64,000 nucleotides of DNA from positions 732,271 to 796,270 of the forward strand of contig NZ_KE383843.1 of the NCBI RefSeq assembly GCF_000422465.1, given 5' to 3'. Positions within the stretch are counted from its first letter, which is position 1, and each line of letters begins with the position of its first letter. Below the pieces are notes generated by a model. The model searched no databases, had not been told where the DNA came from, and saw only the letters and a list, made by a program, of their open reading frames with translations. The DNA comes from Paenibacillus harenae DSM 16969 (GTDB lineage Bacteria > Bacillota > Bacilli > Paenibacillales > Paenibacillaceae). Below are positions 16,703 to 24,712 of this stretch, piece by piece. The position numbers and the translations under genes are program-made.

Positions 16703-17404
16703 TTACATGCTCATCGGATTTCCGTTATGATCGATGAATAAGGCCTGATTCTTCGCTTCTGTTTTCCGTTCGATAATGTCCAATATGCCTCTAGCCGAAG
16801 CGTCCGCATCGCCAGGCGCCTGATTGCCGCCCATATCCGTACGGATCCAGCCGGGATGCAGCGCATGCACAAGAATGCCTTGCGGCGCAAGCTCGCGGCG
16901 AAGCTGGGCAGAGAACATATTCAATGCGGCTTTCGACAGCGCATAGGAATAATCGCCGCCATAAGCGCCGGCGAAGCTTCCCGCTTCCGAGCTGATATTA
17001 ATGACGGCCTGGCGTTCCCCGCTGCGAAGGAGAGGCAAGAAGTATTTAAGCACGGTCATCGGACCGAACAGATTCGTCTGAAACGATTGCTCAACCTGCT
17101 CAAAATCAAGCTGCTCCAGCTTCTGGTCGCGTCCCAGCAATATCGCCGCACTGTTAATAACGGCATCAAGGCTGCTTATTCGGCCGGATACTTGCTCGCA
17201 GGCATAGCGTACGGAGTTCTCGTCCGCAACGTCCAGCGGCAGGATCGTAACTTGCCCCGGGAACTCATTCGTAAGCCGCTGCAGTCCTTCTGCTGACGAG
17301 CCAGGGCTCCGCACGCCCGCAAGTACTTGATGGCCGCGCGAGCATGCTTCGGCGGCAAGCGCCTGCCCCAGTCCGCGATTCGCGCCTGTAATTAATATAC
17401 GCAT
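16703..17404 (-). CDS. SDR-family oxidoreductase (233 aa)
   Basis: Classical short-chain dehydrogenase. ILITGANRGLGQALA gives the TGxxxGxG cofactor loop at residues 6-13, D-V-A follows strand 3, NSAAI replaces NNAG, VINISSEAGSFAG supplies the catalytic serine, and YALSK is the YxxxK. The C-terminus is HPGWIRTDMGG. An AGGAGG site precedes ATG 17404. It resembles the partial SDR at the left edge of the window and sits between the VOC and ThuA genes. Confidence 0.93.
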   Translation of the reverse strand: MRILITGANRGLGQALAAEACSRGHQVLAGVRSPGSSAEGLQRLTNEFPGQVTILPLDVADENSVRYACEQVSGRISSLDAVINSAAILLGRDQKLEQLDFEQVEQSFQTNLFGPMTVLKYFLPLLRSGERQAVINISSEAGSFAGAYGGDYSYALSKAALNMFSAQLRRELAPQGILVHALHPGWIRTDMGGNQAPGDADASARGILDIIERKTEAKNQALFIDHNGNPMSM

Positions 17405-17470
17405 GTTTCTATTCCTCCTATCTGTCTGGCGATTTAACGTACTTCCTAAGCCGATTTCATTAACCTTCGA

Positions 17471-17926
17471 TTATTTATCGTTTTCAAGCAGCTCCAGCAT
17501 AACTTTCAGCTGCTTGAACGTATCCATATAGGCGTAACGACCGCCGGTATACTCTCCCTTTTGCACAAGCGGCATGCCGCTCTTCTCCATCAAAGCGATT
17601 TTTTCCTTCATTCCGTCAACTACGAAGGCAATATGATGCGGACCCTCCCCATGCTGGTCCAGATGCTCTCTCCACGTGCTTGGATGCTCATCCGGCTCGA
17701 TCAGCTCAAGCTGAAGCGAGCCCATATCGAGGAAAGCGAGCTTGGCCCGGGCAGCCGAGGACTCTCCTTTGTATTCCGTTTCCGCCACGTCCACCGTATC
17801 CGTCCAGAACCATTTCGGTTTCTCCACGCCAAAAAATTCGGCATACGCCTGCGAGGTTGCTTCAATATCGTTCACCAGAAGTCCAATTTGCGTTATCGTG
17901 CGTGTTCCGAGTATATTTTTGTCCAT
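17471..17926 (-). CDS. VOC-superfamily (glyoxalase-like) protein
   Basis: 151-residue vicinal-oxygen-chelate protein. It has two beta-alpha-beta-beta-beta halves: TQIGLLVNDIEATSQAYAEF near the start, LELIEP closing the first half, then HHIAFVVDGMKEKIALMEK in the second. The likely metal ligands (H/Q, E, H, E) are present around LQLELIEP, PHHIAF and KVMLELLE. It resembles methylmalonyl-CoA epimerase-type VOC enzymes, but the reaction is unknown. Start 17926 follows AAGGGGA. A LacI-type operator candidate lies 120 bases upstream, so it probably heads the cluster controlled by the LacI protein at 18117. Confidence 0.85.
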   Translation of the reverse strand: MDKNILGTRTITQIGLLVNDIEATSQAYAEFFGVEKPKWFWTDTVDVAETEYKGESSAARAKLAFLDMGSLQLELIEPDEHPSTWREHLDQHGEGPHHIAFVVDGMKEKIALMEKSGMPLVQKGEYTGGRYAYMDTFKQLKVMLELLENDK

Positions 17927-18045
17927 GAATGCTATCCCCTTAGACGTTATTTGGTTGAAAATCAAATCTAAACATCGATCGAGGTATGTTCGGCTATCCT
18001 TTACATCCGCATTCCCCCTCTCGAGAGCCGATGGTAATGATGTAG

Positions 18046-18061
18046 CTAAACACGCGTTTAT
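18046..18061. promoter_or_regulatory. LacI-type operator candidate upstream of the VOC-SDR-ThuA cluster
   Basis: CTAAACACGCGTTTAT closely matches GTAAACACGTGTTCAC found in front of the lacI gene (shared TAAACACG-N-GTT-N-A). The CG centre and dyad fit LacI-family sites. Confidence 0.55.
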
Positions 18062-18069
18062 TTATTGCC

Positions 18070-18109
18070 AAAAAAAAAAAGGGACCTCGCACGCAGCTTG
18101 CTGCGATGC
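18070..18109 (-). terminator. terminator of the lacI-type gene
   Basis: Stem GCACGCAGC (18089-18097) / GCTGCGATGC (18100-18109), with one bulge. Leftward, after 8 bases, a run of eleven T (minus strand) begins. Confidence 0.5.
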
Positions 18110-18116
18110 TGTGCTT

Positions 18117-19163
18117 CTATTGGGTCTCAATCCTCCTGCAGGATGCCCGCACGATAAGCTCCGTGCTTACCTCCACCGTACCGAACGGTTCTGCGCCGTT
18201 CTCGATGCTCGAGATTAAGGCGCGCGTCAATTTATCCATCATGCATGCGAAGTCGACGCGGATCGTCGTCAACCCGGGATTGAAATGCGCGCTTAGCGCA
18301 TGGTCATCGAAGCCGACGACCGATAGATCATCCGGCACGCGAAGGCCGGTTTGCTGCAGGGCGCGGATCACCCCGAACGCTACGCTGTCGTTCGCCGCGA
18401 AGATCGCTGTCGGAAGCTCGGCGCCTGACTCCAGCAGTTCCTTCATCGCTTTGAAGCCGCTCGCTTCGTTGAAATCCCCCGGCAGCGTCCATTGCGGGAC
18501 GACCGGAAGCCCGTGCCTGGCCATCGCGGCCTTGAATCCATTCCATTTGGAAGGGCCGGAGTATCTTTGCATATCCCCGTTAATCATGCCGATTCGGGTA
18601 TGTCCTAGCCCAGCCAAATAATCGATCGCCTGCCCTACGCCGGTCTCGTTATCGAAATTGAACACCATGCGGTTCGGTTCGGTGCGGCCGGGCAGATGCT
18701 GATCCACGATCGCCGTCATGAAGCCCTCTGCAATCAACTCTTCTATGATCGGCTCATGATTGGCCGCCCCGATAAAGACCCCGCCGTCGATTCTGCGCTG
18801 GTAGAAGCTTTCCTTGATCATTCGGACTTCTTCCTGATCCTTCGGATCGCGGACGATGTGGGTAAGTACGTAATAGCCGTGCGAAGAAGCGCTTTCAATG
18901 ATTCGCGCCAGCAGCAGGCTCGAGATCATGTCCCCCGACACGCGGCCGGCGTCGATCATGAACAAACCGATTGTTCGCGTGCGTTTACCCGCCAATACTT
19001 GAGCAGACAGGTTAGGGTAATAATTGTATTGCTCTATCACCTTCATTACCTTTTCCTTCGTCTTCTCCGGGACGTTGGAATAATGGTTAATAACGCGGCT
19101 GACCGTGCTTCTGGACACACCGGCAAGCCGCGCAATTTCCGTACTGTTAATCTCCTTGCTCAA
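18117..19163 (-). CDS. LacI-family transcriptional regulator
   Basis: 348-residue LacI-type repressor. The helix-turn-helix is EIARLAGVSRSTVSRVINHY at the extreme N-terminus, followed by the hinge (LSAQVLAGKRTRTIGLF) and a periplasmic-binding-like sugar domain ending DDLSVVGFDDHALSAHFNPGLTTIRVD. The TTG start at 19163 is preferred: it has GGAAGAAGGG 7-8 bases upstream, gives the normal short lead before the helix-turn-helix, and leaves the palindrome at 19181-19196 outside the gene. An ATG at 19202 has no ribosome site. Likely controls itself and the VOC-SDR-ThuA genes downstream. Confidence 0.92.
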   Translation of the reverse strand: MSKEINSTEIARLAGVSRSTVSRVINHYSNVPEKTKEKVMKVIEQYNYYPNLSAQVLAGKRTRTIGLFMIDAGRVSGDMISSLLLARIIESASSHGYYVLTHIVRDPKDQEEVRMIKESFYQRRIDGGVFIGAANHEPIIEELIAEGFMTAIVDQHLPGRTEPNRMVFNFDNETGVGQAIDYLAGLGHTRIGMINGDMQRYSGPSKWNGFKAAMARHGLPVVPQWTLPGDFNEASGFKAMKELLESGAELPTAIFAANDSVAFGVIRALQQTGLRVPDDLSVVGFDDHALSAHFNPGLTTIRVDFACMMDKLTRALISSIENGAEPFGTVEVSTELIVRASCRRIETQ

Positions 19164-19180
19164 CCAAAGCCCTTCTTCCT

Positions 19181-19196
19181 GTGAACACGTGTTTAC
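19181..19196. promoter_or_regulatory. LacI-type operator candidate (autoregulation)
   Basis: GTGAACACGTGTTTAC, a near-perfect 16-bp palindrome with the central CG expected of LacI-family operators, 18 bases before the lacI start. A matching site is at 18046. Confidence 0.6.
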
Positions 19197-19261
19197 GCAC
19201 ATATGTTATCAATGAAAAGGAAAGCTGTCAATTCATTATCCAAGATTGTTCAAATTATTTT

Positions 19262-19314
19262 AAAAAAGCCCTCCGCCCCTCCTGTACGAAGACGATGGAG
19301 AGCGGGAAGGCTTT
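19262..19314 (-). terminator. terminator of the yciC-rpmG operon
   Basis: An imperfect 18-bp GC-rich stem (19297-19314 / 19265-19282) followed on the minus strand by TTTTTTAAAA. It begins just past the rpmG stop at 19319. Confidence 0.8.
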
Positions 19315-19318
19315 GGTT

Positions 19319-19468
19319 TTACCTCGTTTCTCTATGAACCGTTACCCGCTTCAATCGCGGACAATATTTTTTCATCTCCAGCCGCTCCGGCGTCGTTCTT
19401 TTATTCTTGGTCGTCGTATAGTTCCGGTCGCCCGACTCCGTGCATGCAAGCGTTACGATTACCCTCAC
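19319..19468 (-). CDS. rpmG: 50S ribosomal protein L33, zinc-independent (C-minus) form
   Basis: 49-residue L33. It reads LACTESGDRNYTTTKNKRT and then RLEMKKYCPRLKRVTVHRETR, an unmistakable match to bacterial L33. Each of the two CxxC zinc pairs has lost a cysteine (CTES and CPRL), so it should fold without zinc. Start is GTG 19468, 8 bases after GGGAGGTG. It sits 54 bases after the CobW-type GTPase gene and shares its terminator and Zur boxes. In B. subtilis, zinc-free ribosomal paralogues replace the zinc forms during zinc starvation; the same role is inferred here. Confidence 0.93.
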   Translation of the reverse strand: MRVIVTLACTESGDRNYTTTKNKRTTPERLEMKKYCPRLKRVTVHRETR

Positions 19469-19522
19469 CTCTGTTCACCTCCCGCGATTCCTCTGCATTC
19501 CCCGCTAGCCTGCCGCTGCCGC

Positions 19523-20737
19523 CTAATGTGCCATCTGCTCCAGTTGCTCGCTGGCCGCATTAGGGAAAGGATCGGGAAATTCCGTCCAATCCAGCGCCAT
19601 CTCCTCGTCCGTGAGCAAGCAGTCGTCAAGCGATTTCATCAGCTTCTTCCGATCCATTTCTATGCCGATGAACACGATCTTGTTCATGCGGTCGCCGTAT
19701 GTCTCATCCCATGAACCTGCAAGCTCGGGCTCCTCCCGAAGAAGCGTCTCCCGTTCCTCTTGCGGCAGCGCAGCAGCCCATAGTCCCGCCGGACCGAACT
19801 GAATGGATGGCCCCGCTTGGCTTATGCTTTGGGCAAAATGATTACGCGTGGCCAGCCAAGCAATTCCCTTCGCGCGGACGATCTCCTCCGGCCATTCCTG
19901 CATCCATGCCATCAAACGCTGCGGATGCAGCGGTCTTGGGCGTTCATAGACGAAGGAGGATATGCCGTACTCCTCTGTCTCAGGCGTATGCGCCGGCGCC
20001 TCCATCTCTCTGATCCAGCCAGCCGATTGGCTGGCCTGTTCGAAATCGAACAACGACGTGTTCAAAATTTCCTTCGGATCCACCTGTCCGTTGGAGGTTC
20101 GAATCAATTTGGCACGCGGCTGCAGCGCCCGAAGCACGCCCTCCAGCTCGGCCAAATCCTCCTCCGCCACCAGATCGCATTTGTTCAAGATGAGCACATC
20201 GCAGAACTCGATCTGATCAATCAACAGATCGACGACCTCTCTGGTGTCATCTTCGCCGACAGCCTGACTGCGATCCAGCAGCGTCTCGCCGGATGAGTAA
20301 TGATGCCAGAAGCTGTAAGCGTCCACGACCGTAACCATGCAGTCCAATTTGCAGAACTGCGACAAATCGATCCCCTGCTCCTCATCGATATAGGTAAAGG
20401 TTTGCGCGACGGGAACCGGCTCCCCGACGCCGGTCGATTCGATCAATATGTAATCGAAGCGGTTTTCCTTCGCCAGCTTCTCCACTTCCCGCAGCAAGTC
20501 CTCCCGCAGCGTGCAGCAGATGCAGCCGTTCGACATTTCCACCAGCTTCTCGTCGGTCCGCGACAAGCCGCCGCTCTCCTGGATTAAACCCGCGTCGATA
20601 TTAAGCTCGCTCAAGTCATTAACGATGACTGCCACCTTAAGCCCGCCGCGATTGTGCAAGATATGATTCATGATTGTCGTTTTGCCTGCGCCCAAATATC
20701 CGCTCAGAACGGTTACCGGTATTTTCTTTTCAGCCAT
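19523..20737 (-). CDS. yciC: CobW/YciC-type GTP-dependent zinc metallochaperone
   Basis: 404-residue COG0523 (CobW/P47K) GTPase. Walker A is GYLGAGKT (residues 13-20), the metal-binding GCICC is at 71-75, an ESTGVGEP switch follows, and NKCD gives the base-specificity motif; the C-terminal CobW domain is complete. B. subtilis YciC (ZagA), 397 residues, is the closest named protein I recognise; it helps deliver zinc under starvation. Start ATG 20737 follows GAGGTGA; the open frame upstream to 20782 runs through a Zur box and is not used. Two Zur boxes lie upstream and a zinc-free L33 gene lies downstream. Confidence 0.93.
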   Translation of the reverse strand: MAEKKIPVTVLSGYLGAGKTTIMNHILHNRGGLKVAVIVNDLSELNIDAGLIQESGGLSRTDEKLVEMSNGCICCTLREDLLREVEKLAKENRFDYILIESTGVGEPVPVAQTFTYIDEEQGIDLSQFCKLDCMVTVVDAYSFWHHYSSGETLLDRSQAVGEDDTREVVDLLIDQIEFCDVLILNKCDLVAEEDLAELEGVLRALQPRAKLIRTSNGQVDPKEILNTSLFDFEQASQSAGWIREMEAPAHTPETEEYGISSFVYERPRPLHPQRLMAWMQEWPEEIVRAKGIAWLATRNHFAQSISQAGPSIQFGPAGLWAAALPQEERETLLREEPELAGSWDETYGDRMNKIVFIGIEMDRKKLMKSLDDCLLTDEEMALDWTEFPDPFPNAASEQLEQMAH

Positions 20738-20769
20738 AATAAGGTCACCTCGGTTAAATTTTCGATCGA

Positions 20770-20790
20770 CATTAGTAATCATTACGATTA
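20770..20790. promoter_or_regulatory. Zur box 1
   Basis: Centre TAGTAATCATTACG with ATTA to its right; the right half ATTACGATTA matches the Bacillus Zur consensus half-site and the left half has AG for CG. It lies 33 bases before the yciC start. Confidence 0.8.
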
Positions 20791-20821
20791 ACCTCCAAAA
20801 AAAGAAAACGATGGATTCAAT

Positions 20822-20842
20822 TAATAGTAATCATTACGTTTT
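20822..20842. promoter_or_regulatory. Zur box 2
   Basis: Second copy of the identical 14-base core TAGTAATCATTACG, centred at 20832, exactly 52 bases from box 1. It lies between yciC and the divergent MprF-like gene and could repress either or both. Confidence 0.78.
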
Positions 20843-21046
20843 AACCACTATAACAGCTCCCTTTGCGATCGTCAAGCTTGCTGATCGTGCCGAAGCATTT
20901 ACGGAGGAAGTGCCTGCCGGAAGGCCGCCCTATTTCTTTCTAGTAAGCTTCCAAAATTCTACTGGCTTAGAGGGCTTCTTTCTACTAGAATAGTGTTAAC
21001 GTCTTGCGCCGCGCATGAGCCGTCAGGAGCGTCCCGGCGCGGTCCC

Positions 21047-22195
21047 ATGCCGTCCTATGCGGCATGCGCTCGTTTTACGATGCAAGATCCCGTCAACCCA
21101 GATCTTACCGACATGGAGGTTCCTTTTTTGATTGAAACGGCTTGCGAAGAACGGTTGCGCCGCTTGCTTGCGCGCTGCGGCTACAATTCACACACTCACC
21201 TATACTATCTCGGCGACAAGGAATGGTTCTGGGATTCGGAGCGAGAGGCTCTAATCGCATATCGGTCTGTTGGCACAAGAAGGATCGTGCTCGGCGATCC
21301 GATCGGCAGCCCTCGGGCAATGATTCGTGTCATAGAGCAGTTTGTCGCAGACTGCCGCGCTCATAAGCGGGTTCCTGTCTTCTATCAGACCAAAGCTTCC
21401 AATCTACCGCTCTATCATGACTTGGGGCTGCAGGGCATCAAGATCGGAGAAGAGGCCTTAATCAACTTATCCAGCTTCCATACGAACGGCAAGCAATGGC
21501 TAAAGCTTCGGAACCGCTTGAACAAATTCAAACGGAGCGGATACGCCTTCGAGGTTCTTCACCCGCCGTTTGCGGAGCCGTTCCTTAATCGTCTTCAATC
21601 GATATCGGATGAATGGCTTCGTAACCGGAACGAGAAAAGCTTCTCCGTGGGGGCCTTCTCGCCGGAATATATCAGCCGGTATCCGGTGGCTATTCTGACC
21701 GGTCCGGATGGGGACTGCGAAGCTTTCGCGTCCATCGCGGGCGACCACGGAAACTTCGCCGCTTCGCCCGATAAAGTTACCGGCGCCGCTTCCCGTCGAA
21801 TAACCGTAGATCTCATGCGCTACACGAAAGCATGTCCGCACGGCACAATGGACGTTCTGTTTCTGTCGCTGTTCAAGTGGGCGCAGGAGAACGGCTACGA
21901 TGTATGCAGCCTCGGCATGGCTCCCTTCGCGAACGCAGGCGATTCGTTCATCGTCAGGCTGCTCTACAAGTACGGGAACAAGCTGTACAACTTCAAAGGG
22001 CTGTACGATTACAAGAACAAATTCCTGCCCGAATGGGAGGACGTCTACGTTGTCTATCCTCCTGCCAAGCTGCCCGTTTCCGCGCTGCTGCTCGCCTTCA
22101 TCATTCATACGCCCGTTTCCGGCAAGCAAGCACGATTCGGCACCGGTCCGGTACGACTCTGGAATAGAAGCGTTTTTTTGAAAAAAAGAGCGTAA
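21047..22195 (+). CDS. stand-alone MprF-type phosphatidylglycerol aminoacyltransferase domain (DUF2156)
   Basis: About 382 residues matching the soluble C-terminal catalytic half of MprF-type aminoacyl-phosphatidylglycerol synthases: a GNAT-like pair with IVLGDPIGS, FYQTKASNLPLYHDLGLQGIK, the RNRLNKFKRSGYAFEV block, and the closing LYKYGNKLYNFKGLYDYKNKF. The long membrane flippase half of MprF is absent, and no remains of it are visible upstream. Lipid aminoacylation is the family role, but single-domain members are poorly defined. The start is uncertain: ATG 21047, GTG 20993 and ATG 21080 all lack good ribosome sites. It is divergent from yciC across two Zur boxes. Confidence 0.8.
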   Translation: MPSYAACARFTMQDPVNPDLTDMEVPFLIETACEERLRRLLARCGYNSHTHLYYLGDKEWFWDSEREALIAYRSVGTRRIVLGDPIGSPRAMIRVIEQFVADCRAHKRVPVFYQTKASNLPLYHDLGLQGIKIGEEALINLSSFHTNGKQWLKLRNRLNKFKRSGYAFEVLHPPFAEPFLNRLQSISDEWLRNRNEKSFSVGAFSPEYISRYPVAILTGPDGDCEAFASIAGDHGNFAASPDKVTGAASRRITVDLMRYTKACPHGTMDVLFLSLFKWAQENGYDVCSLGMAPFANAGDSFIVRLLYKYGNKLYNFKGLYDYKNKFLPEWEDVYVVYPPAKLPVSALLLAFIIHTPVSGKQARFGTGPVRLWNRSVFLKKRA

Positions 22196-22207
22196 CGACC
22201 GCATGGC

Positions 22208-22235
22208 AAAGGCCACCCCGTTCAGGGTGGCCTTT
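22208..22235. terminator. bidirectional terminator
   Basis: Perfect 11-bp stem AAAGGCCACCC / GGGTGGCCTTT with a 6-base loop, between the MprF-like gene and the convergent Gfo/Idh gene. Confidence 0.8.
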
Positions 22236-22335
22236 GTGCTTGCCGCTTATTAACCCGTTCCGTATTTCTCTCGGTAGTTCGGTTTCACGGTCGAATTGAC
22301 CGGCGGATCGGATAGCTTCTTGCTTTTATTTAGAC

Positions 22336-23409
22336 CTACTCGACTTTCACCGCATGCTTCTGCGCCAGAAGCGAAAGCTCGGCTGCTTTGAAGGCATGCT
22401 CCTGCGTCATCGCGTTCTCGGTTCCGTTCAGGCAATCGAGAATAAGCTGGCCGAAATAAGGGAATCCGACCATGCCGCGCGCCTTGATATGCTGCTCGCC
22501 GTCGGCGTTCACCAGATAGAGCTGGTCGCCGTCCCGGTCACGAGCGATATCGATATATTTGCGAAGCTCGATATAACCTTCCGTGCCAAGAATGAGCGTA
22601 CGGCCGTCTCCCCATGTGCCTAAGCCGCTCGGCGTGAGCCAATCGACGCGGAAGTAACCGGTTGCCCCATTCTCCCCGACAAATGTCATATCGCCAAAAT
22701 CCTCAAGCTCCGGATAATCCTTGTTTGCGTAGTTGGCTACCTTGCTGTTCACGACGCTCGCATTGCTGTTGTCTGTGAAGAATAGAAACTGCTCGACTTG
22801 ATGCGAGCCGATATCGCATAGAATACCGCCGTATTTTTCTTTCTCAAAAAACCATTCCGGCCGCGAAGGAGCATTTAACCGGTGCGGGCCTAAGCCGAGA
22901 ACCTGAACAACCCGCCCGATTGCGCCCTGTTCGATAAGCTGTCCGGCATAGACCGCGCTTTCCACATGAAGACGCTCGCTGTAATAGACCGCATATTTTT
23001 TCCCGGTCTCCGCATTGGCGATTCGTGCATCCTCCAGCTGCTCCAGCGTCGTAAACGGCGCCTTATCCGTAAAATAATGCTTACCGCTGCGCATGGCCCG
23101 TACGCCTAGCGGACCGCGCTCCGAGGTAACGGCCGCAGAAGCAACCAGCTGAATATCCGCATCCGCGAACACCTGCTCCTCGGACTCCGCCGCCTGTGCC
23201 TGCGGATAAGTCCGCAGGAATGCTTCGACCTTCGCCGGATCCGGATCGTATACCCACTTTAACGTAGCGCCCGCTTCCACGAGCCCGTTGCACATGCCGT
23301 AAATATGCCCGTGATCTAACCGGACGGCCGCAAATACGAATTGTCCGTCCTCCACGACCCGATTCGGTTTCCCTTTGGGTGCGTATCTCATTCCATCCGC
23401 TTTACTCAT
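22336..23409 (-). CDS. Gfo/Idh/MocA-family oxidoreductase (357 aa), atypical
   Basis: Second gene of an overlapping pair. It opens with FVFAAVRLDHGHIYGMCNGL, where the usual GxGxxG is replaced by a histidine-containing loop. The catalytic-lysine motif is FTDKAP rather than EKP. The rest follows the family: GGILCDIGSHQVEQFLFF, YFRVDWLTPSGLGTWGD and ILGTEGYIELR. An AAGGAGG site precedes ATG 23409. Its start overlaps the stop of the upstream Gfo/Idh gene by 4 bases, so the two are translationally coupled and may form a hetero-complex or act in sequence. Substrate unknown. Confidence 0.9.
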   Translation of the reverse strand: MSKADGMRYAPKGKPNRVVEDGQFVFAAVRLDHGHIYGMCNGLVEAGATLKWVYDPDPAKVEAFLRTYPQAQAAESEEQVFADADIQLVASAAVTSERGPLGVRAMRSGKHYFTDKAPFTTLEQLEDARIANAETGKKYAVYYSERLHVESAVYAGQLIEQGAIGRVVQVLGLGPHRLNAPSRPEWFFEKEKYGGILCDIGSHQVEQFLFFTDNSNASVVNSKVANYANKDYPELEDFGDMTFVGENGATGYFRVDWLTPSGLGTWGDGRTLILGTEGYIELRKYIDIARDRDGDQLYLVNADGEQHIKARGMVGFPYFGQLILDCLNGTENAMTQEHAFKAAELSLLAQKHAVKVE

Positions 23410-24542
23410 TGTGGCTGTGCCTCCTTCTGATAAGTGGAGTTTTCGATCTTCTCCTGCAAATAGCTGTAGAACAGGTCTTCGTCAATCGGCAGGTCGACCC
23501 AGTTATCCGTCCAGGTGGACAGCAGCATGGCGTTTGAGAGCATCAGCCCTTTAATGCCCTCCTCGCCCGGCGCGATAAGCGGCTCATCATGCAGAATCGC
23601 ATTAACGAAGTTTTGCGTAATGCCTTTATGGTCCGGATACGGGCCTCCGACCGGAATTTCGCATTTCCAGCATTCCGGCCCGCCGAAGCCGCCTTTGAAC
23701 TGTTGATTGAACTCCTTCTCGGACACGCGCAGACGCCAGAAAGTTAAGGTATTGTTTTCAATCACGATTTTGCCGCGGTCTCCGCTAATTTCCAGACGGT
23801 TCGTCCCCGGCGCTTCTCCTGTCGTCGTCACGAATACGCCCGTTGCCCCGTTCTCGTATTCGACGAAAGCGGTTACGTCATCCTCGACTTCAATATCGCG
23901 ATGCTTGCCGAAATAACAAAATGCGCGTACCCGCTTCGGCATCATGCTGATTGTCCACTGCCACAGATCAAGCTGATGAGGGTCCTGATTCAGCAGCACG
24001 CCGCCGCCTTCGCCGGCCCAGGTTGCGCGCCAGGTTCCCGAGTCGTAATAGCTTTGAGAACGGTACCAATTCGTAATAATCCAATTCGTCCGTCTCACCT
24101 CGCCAAGCTCGCCGGCATCAATCAGCTCCTTCAGCTTCACGTACAGCGGATTCGTCCGTTGGTTGTACATCATGCTGAATTTTACATTCGCTTTGCTTCC
24201 CGCTTCGTTCATTTGGCGAACCTGCTTCGTATACACGCCGGCCGGCTTCTCGCACAAGACATGAAGACCGCGTTCGAAGGCGGCGATTGCCAGCTCCGGA
24301 TGCGAGAAATGCGGAGTAGCGATTAGAACGGCGTCAATTTTGCCGGAATCCATCATTTCATAAGGGCTCGCATAGCGGCTTACAGCGTCTCCCAGCTTCT
24401 CCTCGGCCCACTTTAAGCTCTCGGGCACGCTGTCGCTGACCGCCGATATAACGACGCCGCTTACCTCGCCTTTTGCCAAATAATTTATATGTCCCTTGCC
24501 CATGTTACCTAGACCGATAATGCCCAAACGAACAACCTGCAT
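23406..24542 (-). CDS. Gfo/Idh/MocA-family oxidoreductase (378 aa)
   Basis: Canonical member: LGIIGLGNMGKGHINYL (GxGxxG), VLIATPHFSHPELAIAAFERGLHVLCEKPAG with the catalytic lysine, YNQRTNPLY and GGGVLLNQDPHQLDLWQW in the substrate domain. A cysteine-bearing GGPECWKCEIPVGGP insertion sits near residue 300. Start ATG 24542 is preferred because AAAGGAG lies 11 bases upstream; the longer frame to 24599 has none. It heads a two-gene operon (4-base overlap with the next gene) and is divergent from the AraC gene at 24713. Confidence 0.92.
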   Translation of the reverse strand: MQVVRLGIIGLGNMGKGHINYLAKGEVSGVVISAVSDSVPESLKWAEEKLGDAVSRYASPYEMMDSGKIDAVLIATPHFSHPELAIAAFERGLHVLCEKPAGVYTKQVRQMNEAGSKANVKFSMMYNQRTNPLYVKLKELIDAGELGEVRRTNWIITNWYRSQSYYDSGTWRATWAGEGGGVLLNQDPHQLDLWQWTISMMPKRVRAFCYFGKHRDIEVEDDVTAFVEYENGATGVFVTTTGEAPGTNRLEISGDRGKIVIENNTLTFWRLRVSEKEFNQQFKGGFGGPECWKCEIPVGGPYPDHKGITQNFVNAILHDEPLIAPGEEGIKGLMLSNAMLLSTWTDNWVDLPIDEDLFYSYLQEKIENSTYQKEAQPQ

Positions 24543-24679
24543 CCGAATACCCGCTCCTTTAATGGAATGTTTGACCCTGAAGAATTGAAACGCTAACATG
24601 TCTTTATAGTATCACCGCAGCCTCTGCAGGACTTCATTCGCATTATCCTGTTTGCGCTTTTATTTAACTGTGGTTGGTG

Positions 24680-24685
24680 TATAAT
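24680..24685 (+). promoter_or_regulatory. candidate -10 box for AraC gene at 24713
   Basis: Consensus TATAAT, 28 bases before the start codon; no convincing -35 hexamer, as is common for activator-dependent promoters. Confidence 0.4.
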
Positions 24686-24712
24686 AAGGGTATTTAAGAG
24701 GGGGACTGTGCT

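Noticed and set aside
20670..20993. Search for a lost membrane half of MprF upstream of 21047
   Set aside because: The 107-residue frame here has no MprF-like transmembrane segments and overlaps Zur boxes; the gene looks like a stand-alone domain, not a frameshifted MprF.
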